The notes beneath the pieces were generated by a model. It did no database searches, had not been told where the DNA came from, and worked only from the letters and a program-made list of their open reading frames with translations. A program made the position numbers and the translations under genes. A DNA stretch of 55,457 nucleotides. It comes from Paracandidimonas soli (GTDB taxonomy: Bacteria; Pseudomonadota; Gammaproteobacteria; Burkholderiales; Burkholderiaceae_B). Shown one piece after another: positions 40,383 through 49,394 of this stretch. Each line of letters begins with the position of its first letter. The first letter of the stretch is position 1. The stretch is taken from the NCBI RefSeq assembly GCF_004342005.1, contig NZ_SMBX01000015.1:1-55457 (forward strand), read 5' to 3'.

Positions 40383-41867
40383 CTATGCCGACCGCAGCCG
40401 CCTGAGCACTAGCGGCACGAAAAGGAACAGGAAGGCCATCAGCAGGAAGGCGATGGAAATCGGCGTCTCGAACAGCACGCGGATGCTGCCCTGCCCCGCC
40501 GCCAGCGCCGTGCGCAGCTGGTTCTCGGCCAGCGGGACCAGGATCAGGCCGATCAGCAGCGGCGGAATGGGAAAGCCATATGCGCGCATGACATAGCTGA
40601 GCACGCCCAGCACCGCCATCAGCCCCAGGTCGAACACCGAGCCGGAAACACCCCAGATACCCATCATGGCGAACACCAGGATGCCCGCATACAGCTGCGG
40701 ACGCGGTATGCGCAACAGCTTGACCCACAGGCCGACCAGGGGCAGGTTCAATACCAGCAGCATGACGTTGCCGATATAGAGCGACGCGATCAGCCCCCAG
40801 ACCAGCTCGGGATTGCTGGTGAACAGAAAGGGGCCGGGCTGCAAGCCATAGTTCTGGAATGCCGCCAGCAGGATGGCCGCCGTAGCCGACGTGGGCAGGC
40901 CCAGCGTCAGCAGCGGCACCAGGATGCCGGCGGCCGCGGCGTTGTTGGCGGCCTCGGGTCCGGCCACGCCCTCGATGGCGCCCTTGCCGAATTCGTCGCG
41001 CTGCTTCGCCAGCTTCTTCTCCAGCGTATACGACAACATGGTGGGAATTTCCGAGCCGCCACCGGGAATCGCCCCCATCGGGAAGCCGATTACCGTGCCG
41101 CGCAGCCAGGGCTTCCATGAGCGCTTCCAGTCCTCCCGGCTCATGTAGGCCTTGCCCTTGACCGGAATGATCTGGTCCTGCGCATGCGAATAATGGCTGG
41201 CCACGTACAGGATCTCTCCCACGGCGAAGACCGATACCAGCACTACGGTCAGCTCCACCCCGTCGAGCAGGTCGGCGATGCCGAACGTCATGCGCGGCTG
41301 CCCCGTCATGGCGTCGATGCCGATCACGCCCAGCGCAAGGCCGATGAAGAGCGAGACGAATCCCCGCACGCGCGACGCGCCCATCACCACGGCGACGGAA
41401 GTGAACGCCAGCACGGTCAATGCGAAATAATCCGCGGGCTTGAACAGGAATGCCAGCTCCGCCACCACCGGCGCGGCGAACGTCAGCATCAGCGTGGCGA
41501 TGGTGCCCGCCACGAACGAGCCGATGGCGGCCGTCGCCAGCGCGGCGGCGCCCCGCCCGGCCTTGGCCATCTTGTTGCCTTCGAGCGCCGTCATCATCGA
41601 CCCGGCCTCGCCCGGCGTATTGATCAGGATGGAAGTCGTCGATCCGCCGTACATGGCGCCATACAGCACCCCAGCGAACATGATGAACGCCGATACCGGC
41701 CCGACGGAAATCGTGACCGGCAGCAGCAAAGCGATGGTCAGGGCCGGGCCGATCCCCGGAAGGATGCCGATCGCCGTGCCCAGCATCGACCCGAGCAGGG
41801 CCCACATCAGGTTGGCCGGCGTCAGCGCTACCTCGAATCCATGCAGCAGCAGACCCAGGGTATCCAT
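40383..41867 (-). CDS. tctA: Tripartite tricarboxylate transporter, large membrane subunit TctA
   Basis: A 494-residue integral membrane protein of about twelve helices. [21 protein letters not shown] and the second glycine-rich segment [19 protein letters not shown] define TctA. The frame also opens with a GTG three bases earlier; the ATG at 41867 ([15 protein letters not shown]) matches family starts and shares one base with the tctB stop, implying coupling. Transport is driven by an ion gradient with the periplasmic TctC. Confidence 0.93.
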   Translation of the reverse strand: MDTLGLLLHGFEVALTPANLMWALLGSMLGTAIGILPGIGPALTIALLLPVTISVGPVSAFIMFAGVLYGAMYGGSTTSILINTPGEAGSMMTALEGNKMAKAGRGAAALATAAIGSFVAGTIATLMLTFAAPVVAELAFLFKPADYFALTVLAFTSVAVVMGASRVRGFVSLFIGLALGVIGIDAMTGQPRMTFGIADLLDGVELTVVLVSVFAVGEILYVASHYSHAQDQIIPVKGKAYMSREDWKRSWKPWLRGTVIGFPMGAIPGGGSEIPTMLSYTLEKKLAKQRDEFGKGAIEGVAGPEAANNAAAAGILVPLLTLGLPTSATAAILLAAFQNYGLQPGPFLFTSNPELVWGLIASLYIGNVMLLVLNLPLVGLWVKLLRIPRPQLYAGILVFAMMGIWGVSGSVFDLGLMAVLGVLSYVMRAYGFPIPPLLIGLILVPLAENQLRTALAAGQGSIRVLFETPISIAFLLMAFLFLFVPLVLRRLRSA

Positions 41868-42355
41868 CACACGCCCGCCAGCGGAAAGAATCCGCCCAAT
41901 TGCAGTCCCAGCCAGCCGAACAGGAACCAGCTGACGCCGCCAAGCGCAAACCCCGCGACCAGGTCCAGTACGGTGCGCCGCGAGCCGAAGGCGCGCGCCA
42001 CCAGCATGAACGACAGCATGGCCGTGGCGGGAAGCCCCAGTATCTCAATGACCAGGGAAGGCAGCGCCGCAGCCAGCAAGGCCGTACAGAACGCCCGCTT
42101 GTCCATGGGCTGGTCCGAGGCGGCGTTCTCGGCCTCCAGCGCTTCGAACACTTCGCCCCTGGCGACCTGGATCAGCAGCAACACTCCCAGCCCTAGCAAC
42201 CCGATGCCGACGCCGGACACGAACATGCCAGGGCCGATGGCGGCGTACTGCGCGGTCGCGGCCAGCTCCGACGAGGCATACAGGCAAACGCCTCCCATAA
42301 GCATTACGCCCAGGCCCAGCCACCATGGTCCCTTGCGCAGCCACGATGTAGCCAT
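41867..42355 (-). CDS. tctB: Tripartite tricarboxylate transporter, small membrane subunit TctB
   Basis: A roughly 162-residue protein of four predicted helices, poorly conserved as usual for Tct[22 protein letters not shown] and the C-terminal [23 protein letters not shown] are typical. I chose the ATG at 42355 (MATSWLRKG), preceded by GAGG at suitable spacing. An earlier start at 42436 or 42418 would translate through the REP-like element, which is unlikely to be coding. Confidence 0.82.
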   Translation of the reverse strand: MATSWLRKGPWWLGLGVMLMGGVCLYASSELAATAQYAAIGPGMFVSGVGIGLLGLGVLLLIQVARGEVFEALEAENAASDQPMDKRAFCTALLAAALPSLVIEILGLPATAMLSFMLVARAFGSRRTVLDLVAGFALGGVSWFLFGWLGLQLGGFFPLAGV

Positions 42356-42371
42356 ATGGGTACTGCCTCGC

Positions 42372-42416
42372 TCGGCCTCGGCCTGGGAGCCGAGGCTTGC
42401 GCTTTGACGCGCGGTC
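42372..42416 (+). repeat. REP-like intergenic element, copy 2
   Basis: A perfect GCCTCGGC/GCCGAGGC hairpin with loop CTGGGA is followed by CTTGCGCTTTG and CGCGCGGTCA. The layout matches the element at 23421-23476, but the stem sequence has changed on both arms. Here it occupies the gap between tctC and tctB. Confidence 0.65.
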
Positions 42417-42437
42417 ATGCCATGCTCCGGCAGCACA

Positions 42438-43394
42438 TTACTTGCTCAGCCCGGCATCTTTCAGGATCTGGTTGATCCTGCCGCTCTCGCTCTGGATGAA
42501 TTCGCCGAAGGCGTCGCCCGCCAGGAAATAGGGATCCCATCCTTGCTTTTCCAGCACGGCCTTCCAGGCATCGCTTTCGCTCAGCTTGGTGAAGCGTTCG
42601 ATCCACTCCTGGCGATTGGCTTCCGGCATGTCGATGGAACCCAGGATGCCTCGCCAGTTGGCGATCTCGACATCGAAGCCGGACTCCTTGAACGTGGGGA
42701 CATCGGCCAGCGCCTTCAGGCGCTCCGCCGTGGTGACGCCCAGGATGCGGATGCGCCCCTCCTGCGCGAACTGCTGGAACTCGGAAATGCCCGAAATGCC
42801 GGCCTGCAGCGTACCGTTGACGATGCCGATGACGGTATCGGCGCCGCCCGCCTGCGGGATGTAGTTCAGCGAAGGCACTGGCACGCCCGCGCTCTGGGCC
42901 AGCAGCGCCAACGCGATATGGTCGACGCCGCCGGCGGAACCGCCTCCGACAGGCGTTGCGCCCGGATTGGCCTTGAGAGCCTTGACGAAATCGCCCAGCG
43001 TCTTGTGCGGGGAATCCGCCTTGACCGCCAGCACCAGGTATTCCGCCGTGAGCCGCGCCACGGGCTTGAACTGGCTCAGGTCTATCGGTGATTTGTTCAG
43101 CGTGATCGCACCCACCGTAATTGCGCCGAATACCGCCAGGGCATCCGCCTTGCCTTTCTGCGAGCGCTGGAATTCCGCCAGGCCTATCGTGCCGCCCGCG
43201 CCGCCGCGATTCGAGAAGTTGACGGTGCCCGTATAAATGCCCGCCTGGTTCAGGGCCTGGAACGCCTGCCGGCCCGTGGAGTCCCAGCCGCCGCCGGGAT
43301 TGGCCGGCAGCATCACGCTGACCTTCGCCTGCGCGGCGCCCGCGCACAGTACCGCCATTGCGGCAAAGGTCTTCAAAAACCCGCTGATCTTCAT
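42438..43394 (-). CDS. tctC: Tripartite tricarboxylate transporter binding protein TctC
   Basis: A 318-residue periplasmic protein with a signal peptide ending AGAAQA. MLPANPGGGWDSTGRQ near residue 30 is the ligand-loop motif of true TctC proteins that work with TctAB, as opposed to the PFAxGGxxD form of orphan Bug proteins. The ligand is probably a di- or tricarboxylate. It heads the tctCBA unit and is divergent from a Bug gene. Confidence 0.93.
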   Translation of the reverse strand: MKISGFLKTFAAMAVLCAGAAQAKVSVMLPANPGGGWDSTGRQAFQALNQAGIYTGTVNFSNRGGAGGTIGLAEFQRSQKGKADALAVFGAITVGAITLNKSPIDLSQFKPVARLTAEYLVLAVKADSPHKTLGDFVKALKANPGATPVGGGSAGGVDHIALALLAQSAGVPVPSLNYIPQAGGADTVIGIVNGTLQAGISGISEFQQFAQEGRIRILGVTTAERLKALADVPTFKESGFDVEIANWRGILGSIDMPEANRQEWIERFTKLSESDAWKAVLEKQGWDPYFLAGDAFGEFIQSESGRINQILKDAGLSK

Positions 43395-43586
43395 CGCCTG
43401 TCTCCTTTACGGACTTATTCGAATCTTTCTATTTCCACATGTTTTCGCAATGCACGACGGCAGGTTAAGACCTGGCATCCGGCCTGTCAACGCGGCATCT
43501 TCCCTATGGATTTCCCCGATCCCGTCGGCGTTCCGTTGCAATTTCTCATAACTTTTTTTCTCCCCATCCACATTTGCCGCTTTAAA

Positions 43587-43614
43587 GATATATTTTTGTA
43601 TGCAAAAATATATC
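43587..43614. promoter_or_regulatory. 28-base inverted repeat, candidate GntR operator
   Basis: GATATATTTTTG and CAAAAATATATC are perfect 12-base arms around TATG. The centre TTGTATGCAAA resembles operators of FCD-type GntR regulators, and such a gene lies at 44651. The site is 50 bases before the Bug gene start in the divergent region with tctC. Confidence 0.65.
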
Positions 43615-43663
43615 CAAGAATACCTATATCCGATTCCACCAAATCCTGGAGACGAATCCAATC

Positions 43664-44638
43664 ATGCTCAAACGCTTTCATCGCTATGCCGCTGCATCCT
43701 TCGCGGCCCTGCTGTTTTGCGCCAGTCCCGTGCTGGCGCAATCCGAAAACTGGCCGCAGCGCCCCATCACGCTGGTCGTTCCGTTCGCCGCTGGCGGAGG
43801 CACCGACAGTCTCGCCCGCGAATTCGCCCAGGAACTGGGCACCCTCGTGAACCAGCCCATCGTCGTCGAGAATCGCGGAGGCGGCGGCGGATCCATCGGC
43901 GCGGCCCGCGTCGCCAATGCCTCGCCCGACGGCCTGACCCTGCTGTTCGCCACGTCCACCTTCGCCACCAACGCCGCATGGGAAAAATCGCTGCCCTATG
44001 ACGCGCGCAAGGCCTTCGCGCCTGTCGCTTTGCTGGGAACCGGCCCGCTGATGCTCGTCGCTACACAGGGGCTCAAGCTCAAGCAGGTGCCCGATCTGCT
44101 GGCCCTGGCCAAGGCCGAGCCCGGCACGCTGAACTACTGCTCCTCGGGCCCCGGCAGCATCAACCACCTGTCCGGCGCCCTGTTCCAGCAGCGCACGAAC
44201 CTGGACATCCAGCACGTTCCCTATCGCGGCAGCGGCCCCGCCACGCTCGACCTGCTCGCAGGCCGGGTCCAACTGTTCTTCGCCACCATGCCCACCATGC
44301 TGGAGCACGTGAAGGCCGGCAACGTCGACCTGCTCGCCGTCACGACCAGGCAGCGCTCCGCCTTGTTCCCCGATGTTCCCACGCTGGAGGAATCCGGCAT
44401 CCCCGATTACGACATTTCCACCTGGTGGGGCATCCTGGCTCCGGCGGGCACGCCCGACGCGATCGTCCAGAAGATCAACAAACTGGCCAACGAAATCACG
44501 GCAAGGCCGCTGATCAGCAAGCGCCTGGCCTCGGAAGGCGGCAATGTGTTCACGGGCACCGCCTCCGACTTCCAGGCTCACCTCGATAAGGAAATGGACA
44601 TGTGGGATAAAGTTGTGGCTTCGATTCCCACGCAATAG
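43664..44638 (+). CDS. Bug-family periplasmic binding protein (Bug 1)
   Basis: A 324-residue TctC-like receptor with a signal peptide ending VLAQ. PFAAGGGTDSLARE and SPDGLTLLFATS are the two ligand loops of Bug proteins, which bind small carboxylates or amides between two lobes. A GGAG ribosome site precedes the start. No membrane partner follows directly; the nearest TctAB genes are divergent. The ligand is not predictable. Confidence 0.9.
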   Translation: MLKRFHRYAAASFAALLFCASPVLAQSENWPQRPITLVVPFAAGGGTDSLAREFAQELGTLVNQPIVVENRGGGGGSIGAARVANASPDGLTLLFATSTFATNAAWEKSLPYDARKAFAPVALLGTGPLMLVATQGLKLKQVPDLLALAKAEPGTLNYCSSGPGSINHLSGALFQQRTNLDIQHVPYRGSGPATLDLLAGRVQLFFATMPTMLEHVKAGNVDLLAVTTRQRSALFPDVPTLEESGIPDYDISTWWGILAPAGTPDAIVQKINKLANEITARPLISKRLASEGGNVFTGTASDFQAHLDKEMDMWDKVVASIPTQ

Positions 44639-44650
44639 GAAACCACAGCC

Positions 44651-45322
44651 ATGCCCATTGCTCGCAACAGCACGCAATTCATCACCGCCTATCAGGAAAT
44701 CAAGCATCGCATCCTGACCGGCGCCTTCCCCGCCAACCTCCGGCTGCGCGAAGTCGAAGTCGCGGAAACGCTGGGACTGGGAAGGACTCCCGTGCGCGAA
44801 GCACTGAAGCGACTGGAAGATGAACGCTTGCTGACGCACGAGCCAAGGCGCGGCCTGGTCGTCACCAGCCTCGACCGCAAAAGCGTCAGCGAGCTTTACG
44901 CCATGCGCGAGATCCTGGAAGCCGCCGCGGCGGAATTCGCCGCGCGCCATGCGACCGAGGCCGAGATCCTCAACATGGAAGCCATCCTCCAGGAGCAGGA
45001 ACAGCCCGGCGCCGATGCCGTAGCCCTGAACCTGGCCTTCCACGAAGCCATCTACGGCGCGGCCCACAACCAGTTCCTGATCAAGTCGCTGCAGTCCCTG
45101 ACCGAGACGACCTATCTGCTGGGACGCAGCACGCTGAGCACCGACCAGCGCGCCGCCCAGGCGGTCCAGGAGCATCGGCAGATACTGGCCGCCATTGCGC
45201 GGCACGATCCTGCCGAAGCCGCCGGAGCCGCGCGCCACCACATCCGCCAGGCCTATCTGGAACGGCTGAAGATGTATCGCGAAAGCGGTGCGCCCACGCC
45301 CCCGATCCAACAGGCGGACTGA
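44651..45322 (+). CDS. GntR-family regulator, FCD type
   Basis: A 223-residue regulator with an N-terminal winged helix (VEVAETLGLGRTPVREALKRLEDERLL, about residues 37-63) and an all-helical FCD effector domain with metal-ligand-like residues (Asp/His pattern around NLAFHEAIYGAAHN and EHRQILAAI). Such proteins sense organic acids. It lies 12 bases after Bug 1 and probably controls this cluster through the 28-base inverted repeat. Confidence 0.92.
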   Translation: MPIARNSTQFITAYQEIKHRILTGAFPANLRLREVEVAETLGLGRTPVREALKRLEDERLLTHEPRRGLVVTSLDRKSVSELYAMREILEAAAAEFAARHATEAEILNMEAILQEQEQPGADAVALNLAFHEAIYGAAHNQFLIKSLQSLTETTYLLGRSTLSTDQRAAQAVQEHRQILAAIARHDPAEAAGAARHHIRQAYLERLKMYRESGAPTPPIQQAD

Positions 45323-45397
45323 CCTATGGCCAGTCATCAGGCATGGGCCTGGTCCGCCTCGTCCCTCGAAGCATAAATCCGACAAGGAGATCAAACT

Positions 45398-46402
45398 ATG
45401 AAACGCCCATCCCATAACAGCTCCAGCCGGCGCCAATTTCTCGGCGCCAGCGCCGGCGGCCTGATGCTCAACCTGCTGCCCTTCGCCGCCCATGCCAAGG
45501 ACGACTACCCCTCTCACCCCGTCACCGTCATCGTGCCCTATGCTCCCGGCGGCCAGGGCGACGTATTCGCCCGCCTGCTGGCTCAGCCCATGGGCGACTC
45601 CCTGGGCCAGACATGGGTGGTGGAAAACCGTCCCGGCGCATCCGGCCTGCTCGGCACGCGCCAGGTCATCCGCAGCAAGCCGGACGGCCTGACCCTGCTG
45701 CTCGGCCAGACCGGCGAAGCCGTGGTCATCCCGCTGGTGAACAAGGCCGCCGGCTATGACACACTGAAGGACCTGGAACCGGTCGTCCTGGTCGGCAACT
45801 CTCCCCTGGTGCTGCTGGTCGGTCCGCAATCCCCCTACAAGACAGTCGAGGAACTGATCGCCGCGGCCAGGCAGTCGCCCGAGAATGTCGCCTACGCCTC
45901 TTCGGGCACCGCAACCCCCGGCCACCTGGCGGCCGTGGCGCTAGAGTCCGGCACCAAGACCAAGATGATCCATGTGCCCTACAAGGGCGCGGGCCAGGCC
46001 ATGACGGATATCATGGGCGGCCAGGTCGGCTTCTTCTTCTCCAGCCTTTCCGCCGCGGCCGGCCACATCAAGTCCGGCGCCGTGCGCGCGCTCGCCATCA
46101 CCACCAAGGAGCGCCTGCCGGCCTGGCCCGACCTGCCCACCATCCACGAAACCGTCCTGCCCGAATTCAACTACAGCCTCTGGGGCGGCGTCTTCGCACC
46201 CAAGGGCACCGATGCCGGCATCATTGCTACACTGAACCAGCAGATCAACGCAGCGCTTGCCCTGCCGGAACTGCGCGACCGCTTCATTGCCGATGGCAGC
46301 GCCGTCGCAAGCAATACTCCGGACGAATTCCGCGCCTTCGTCAGCGGCGAAGTCGACAAGTACCGCGCGCTGATCGAGCAAAACAACATCACGATCGACT
46401 GA
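45398..46402 (+). CDS. Bug-family binding protein with Tat-type signal (Bug 2)
   Basis: A 334-residue TctC-like receptor. The N-terminus has RRQFLG at residues 11-16 followed by a mild hydrophobic stretch and AHA, which fits a twin-arginine signal and export in folded form. VPYAPGGQGDVFAR and KPDGLTLLLGQ are the ligand loops. An AAGGAG ribosome site is present. It belongs to the same rightward run as the dehydrogenase and amidohydrolase genes. Confidence 0.9.
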   Translation: MKRPSHNSSSRRQFLGASAGGLMLNLLPFAAHAKDDYPSHPVTVIVPYAPGGQGDVFARLLAQPMGDSLGQTWVVENRPGASGLLGTRQVIRSKPDGLTLLLGQTGEAVVIPLVNKAAGYDTLKDLEPVVLVGNSPLVLLVGPQSPYKTVEELIAAARQSPENVAYASSGTATPGHLAAVALESGTKTKMIHVPYKGAGQAMTDIMGGQVGFFFSSLSAAAGHIKSGAVRALAITTKERLPAWPDLPTIHETVLPEFNYSLWGGVFAPKGTDAGIIATLNQQINAALALPELRDRFIADGSAVASNTPDEFRAFVSGEVDKYRALIEQNNITID

Positions 46403-46452
46403 AGCGGTCCTCGCCCGCGTCCCTTTTCATCCATCACGACAGATTCACTATC

Positions 46453-47511
46453 ATGAAAATCATTGTCCTTCCCGGCGACGGCATCGGCCCCGAGACCGTC
46501 GCAGTCGCCACCCGCGTCCTGGAGACCGTCTCCCGGCGCCGCCAGCTGGACATCGTGCTGGAGCACGATATCGCCGGCCACGCCAGCCTGAAGCAGCACG
46601 GCGCCACCGTCACGCCGGCCCTGCTGGAAAAGGTCAAGGCGGCCGACGGCCTGCTGCTCGGCCCCATGTCCACCTACGACTTCAAGGATGAAGCCAAGGG
46701 CGAGATCAATCCCTCCAAGTTCTTCCGCAAGAGCCTGGACCTCTTCGCCAATATCCGCCCCGCCCGCACCTATTCCGGCATGCCGGCGCGCCTGGGCGAG
46801 TTCGACCTTGTCGTGGTGCGCGAGAACACCGAAGGCTTCTACGCTGACCGCAATATCGAATCCGGCGGCAGCGAAATGCTGATCACGCCGGACGTCGCCG
46901 TATCGCTGCGCCGCATCACGCGCCAGTGCTGCGAACGCATCGCCCGCTCGGCCTTCGAGCTGGCGATGACGCGCCGCAAGCACGTCACCCTGGTGCACAA
47001 AGCCAATGTGCTGAAGATCGGCGACGGCATGTTCCTGGACGAGTGCCGCAAGGTTGCGCAGGAATTCCCCGAGGTCCAGGTCGACGACTTCATCGTGGAC
47101 GCCATGATGGCCCACGTGGTGCGCGCCCCCCAGCGCTTCGACGTGATCGTCACCACGAACATGTTCGGCGACATCCTTTCCGACCTGACGGCCGAGCTTT
47201 CGGGCAGCCTGGGCCTGGGCGGATCCCTGAACGCCGGTACGCAATACGCCATGGGCCAGGCGGCGCACGGCTCGGCTCCGGACATCGCCGACCAGAACAT
47301 CGCCAACCCGTTCTCCCAGGTGATTTCCGCCGCCATGCTGCTGAACTGGTATGGGCGAAAGACCGGCAATAGCGCCTTCAGCGCCGCGGCCAACGATATC
47401 TTCCAGGCGGTCGCCGATGCCATCGCCAACGGCGAAGCCACCAAGGATGTCGGCGGACGCCTCGGTACCCGCGAAACCGGAGACGCCCTGGTCGCGCGCC
47501 TTTCCGCCTGA
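46453..47511 (+). CDS. Isocitrate/isopropylmalate-type beta-decarboxylating dehydrogenase
   Basis: A 352-residue NAD(P)-dependent enzyme. GDGIGPE at residues 8-14, NIRPAR, VVRENTEGFYADR, the catalytic Lys in VHKANVLKIGDG and the metal Asp residues in DAMMAHVVRAP and TTNMFGDILSD are all present. The enzyme would oxidise and decarboxylate a 2-hydroxyacid with a beta-carboxylate. It resembles tartrate/D-malate and homoisocitrate dehydrogenases as much as LeuB, and the setting (Bug genes, amidohydrolase) argues against leucine synthesis. Confidence 0.88.
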   Translation: MKIIVLPGDGIGPETVAVATRVLETVSRRRQLDIVLEHDIAGHASLKQHGATVTPALLEKVKAADGLLLGPMSTYDFKDEAKGEINPSKFFRKSLDLFANIRPARTYSGMPARLGEFDLVVVRENTEGFYADRNIESGGSEMLITPDVAVSLRRITRQCCERIARSAFELAMTRRKHVTLVHKANVLKIGDGMFLDECRKVAQEFPEVQVDDFIVDAMMAHVVRAPQRFDVIVTTNMFGDILSDLTAELSGSLGLGGSLNAGTQYAMGQAAHGSAPDIADQNIANPFSQVISAAMLLNWYGRKTGNSAFSAAANDIFQAVADAIANGEATKDVGGRLGTRETGDALVARLSA

Positions 47512-47542
47512 TCCGCACTGAACCACCGATCGCGAGGACACC

Positions 47543-48409
47543 GTGAACACACCAGCACAGGACTACGCCACCGACTGCCACGTGCATGTCTTCGGCGAAC
47601 GCCGGGAATATCCCATGATGGAGAACCGGCACTACACGCCGGGGCAAGCGGATACGCAGGCCCTGCGCGCGCACATGCAGGCCTGCGGCATCCAGCGCGT
47701 CGTCCTGGTGCAGCCCAGCGTCTACGGCACGGACAACGGCTGTATGCTGGACGCCATGGAAATCCTGGGCGACGCGGCTCGCGGCGTTGCCGTCATCGCG
47801 CAGGACAGTCCGGCCAGCCTGCTGGAGCAACTGGCCGAGCGGAATGTGGCCGGACTGCGCCTGAACCTGGAAAGCAGCGGCCAGCGCGAGTCCGACCGCG
47901 CCCGGCAGCAGGTCGCGGCATGGCTGCCAGCCATGCGGCGGTTGAGCATGCACCTGCAGGTGTATGCGGTCTTCGAAACGATCGTCGCTTCTTTGCCCTG
48001 GCTGGACAAGCTGGGAATCCCCGTCGTGCTCGATCACTTCGCCATGATCCCGGCGGATACGCCGGATGCGCATCCAGGCATACGCGCCATCTGCGACCGG
48101 CTGTCCGGCGGCCAGTACTACGTCAAGCTGTCCGCCCCCTACCGCATCGCAGGCACGCACCTGCCGCACGAGCAGGTCGTGCAACTGGCGCAGCGCCTGA
48201 TCCAGTCGAATCCGGAACGCTGCCTGTGGGGCAGCGACTGGCCCCACACCAACCGGGAGCCCGGCCTGCATCGCCTGGAGGTCAGCCGCTTCCGGGAAAT
48301 CCCGTCCGACACCCTTCATGCGCAATGGCCGGCCTGGATGCCCGACGCCGCCACGCGCCGGCAGATCCTGCATCTGAACCCACAGGCGCTTTACGGGTTT
48401 CCGGCATAG
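47543..48409 (+). CDS. Amidohydrolase-2 family metal-dependent hydrolase
   Basis: A 288-residue TIM-barrel hydrolase. DCHVHVFG near residue 11 supplies the strand-1 His pair, later metal or catalytic residues are in VLDHFAM and the strand-8 Asp is in LWGSDWPH. This resembles LigI-like lactonases, which open 2-pyrone-4,6-dicarboxylate, and related hydrolases. The start is GTG with GAGGA upstream, 31 bases behind the dehydrogenase. A role in opening a lactone that feeds the dehydrogenase is a reasonable inference. Confidence 0.87.
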   Translation: MNTPAQDYATDCHVHVFGERREYPMMENRHYTPGQADTQALRAHMQACGIQRVVLVQPSVYGTDNGCMLDAMEILGDAARGVAVIAQDSPASLLEQLAERNVAGLRLNLESSGQRESDRARQQVAAWLPAMRRLSMHLQVYAVFETIVASLPWLDKLGIPVVLDHFAMIPADTPDAHPGIRAICDRLSGGQYYVKLSAPYRIAGTHLPHEQVVQLAQRLIQSNPERCLWGSDWPHTNREPGLHRLEVSRFREIPSDTLHAQWPAWMPDAATRRQILHLNPQALYGFPA

Positions 48410-48510
48410 CCGCCTGGACGCCCGGCGCCTCGGCCTTATACTTGCAGCTCATACGCTTTGCCGGCGGCATCCGGCAAAACGCCGCCCATGCCATTCATCC
48501 GGATCATCCC

Positions 48511-48927
48511 ATGTTCTCCCTAGACGCCCGGCTGCAGGCCGATACACTCTTCATCGGCAATCTTTCCTTCTGCCGCGTGCTGCTGATGAATGACACGCGC
48601 TATCCCTGGTGCATTCTCGTGCCGCAGCGGAACGATATCGGCGAGGTCTTCGAACTGACGCAGCAGGAGCAGCAACAGATGTGGAGCGAATCCACGCTGG
48701 TCGCCGGCGTGATGCAGCGGCTGTTCGACGCCGACAAGATGAACATCGCCACGCTGGGCAACGTCGTACGCCAACTGCATATCCACGTCATCGCCAGGAA
48801 AACGGACGACGATGCCTGGCCCGCCCCCGTGTGGGGCAGGCACCCCGCCTTGCCCTATGCGCCCGAGCAGGCCCGGGCGGTCACCGGACAACTGGCCAAG
48901 GCGCTCGAAGAGCACTGGCGCGCCTGA
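48511..48927 (+). CDS. HIT-family protein
   Basis: A 138-residue HIT-fold protein with QLHIHVIAR in place of the canonical His-phi-His-phi-His; the first His is Gln but the central nucleophile His and the last His are kept. DDAWPAPVWG near residue 105 is typical of this small proteobacterial subfamily. It may hydrolyse a nucleotide-linked substrate, but no substrate is known. It stands between the catabolic cluster and the parvulin gene. Confidence 0.87.
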   Translation: MFSLDARLQADTLFIGNLSFCRVLLMNDTRYPWCILVPQRNDIGEVFELTQQEQQQMWSESTLVAGVMQRLFDADKMNIATLGNVVRQLHIHVIARKTDDDAWPAPVWGRHPALPYAPEQARAVTGQLAKALEEHWRA

Positions 48928-49000
48928 TCTCAAAGCTCAAAGCGCGTTACCATAACGCCGATGCAGGGAATCCTCCCTGGAGACTGAATGGAGAACATCA

Positions 49001-49282
49001 ATGGCACAAGCCACCGCCCGCCACATCCTGGTATCCACCGAAGACAAATGCAACGAACTGAAGGCCGCCATCGAGGGTGGCGCGGACTTCGCTCAACTGG
49101 CGCGCGAACACTCCAGTTGCCCATCCGGCCGCCAGGGCGGCGAGCTCGGCAGTTTCGGCCCCGGCGAAATGGTGCGTGAATTCGATACCGTCGTCTTCAG
49201 CGCTCCGCTGAACGAAGTCCAGGGTCCCGTGAAGACGGCCTTCGGCTATCACCTGCTGGAAGTCACCAGCCGCCAGGACTGA
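49001..49282 (+). CDS. ppiC: Parvulin-type peptidyl-prolyl isomerase (PpiC)
   Basis: A 93-residue single-domain parvulin without signal peptide, so cytoplasmic like E. coli PpiC. ARHILVSTEDKC, HSSCPSGRQGGELGSFGPGEMV and GPVKTAFGYHLLEV cover the whole fold. A terminator follows. It is probably monocistronic or co-transcribed with the HIT gene 73 bases upstream. Confidence 0.95.
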   Translation: MAQATARHILVSTEDKCNELKAAIEGGADFAQLAREHSSCPSGRQGGELGSFGPGEMVREFDTVVFSAPLNEVQGPVKTAFGYHLLEVTSRQD

Positions 49283-49334
49283 TTCATATCCTGATCCCAT
49301 GCAAGGCCTCCGGCGTCCGCGCCGGCGGGCGAAC

Positions 49335-49370
49335 GCAAAAGGCCTGCGATCCGCATCGCAGGCCTTTTGC
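49335..49370 (+). terminator. Bidirectional terminator after ppiC
   Basis: GCAAAAGGCCTGCGAT, loop CCGC, then the exact complement: a perfect 16-base stem between ppiC and the convergent LysR gene. Confidence 0.9.
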
Positions 49371-49394
49371 TTTCGCTGTTTCGTATCGACGCTC

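Noticed and set aside
42356-42436. Longer tctB start adding 27 residues
   Set aside because: The extension is encoded by the REP-like element; a similar peptide appears in a non-coding frame at the other copy, so it is repeat-derived, not protein-selected.
46453-47511. Calling the dehydrogenase LeuB
   Set aside because: No leuA, leuC or leuD nearby; the catabolic context and sequence motifs fit the wider beta-decarboxylating family equally well.
46171-47550. 459-codon minus-strand frame opposite the dehydrogenase
   Set aside because: Antisense to conserved catalytic motifs of the beta-decarboxylating dehydrogenase.
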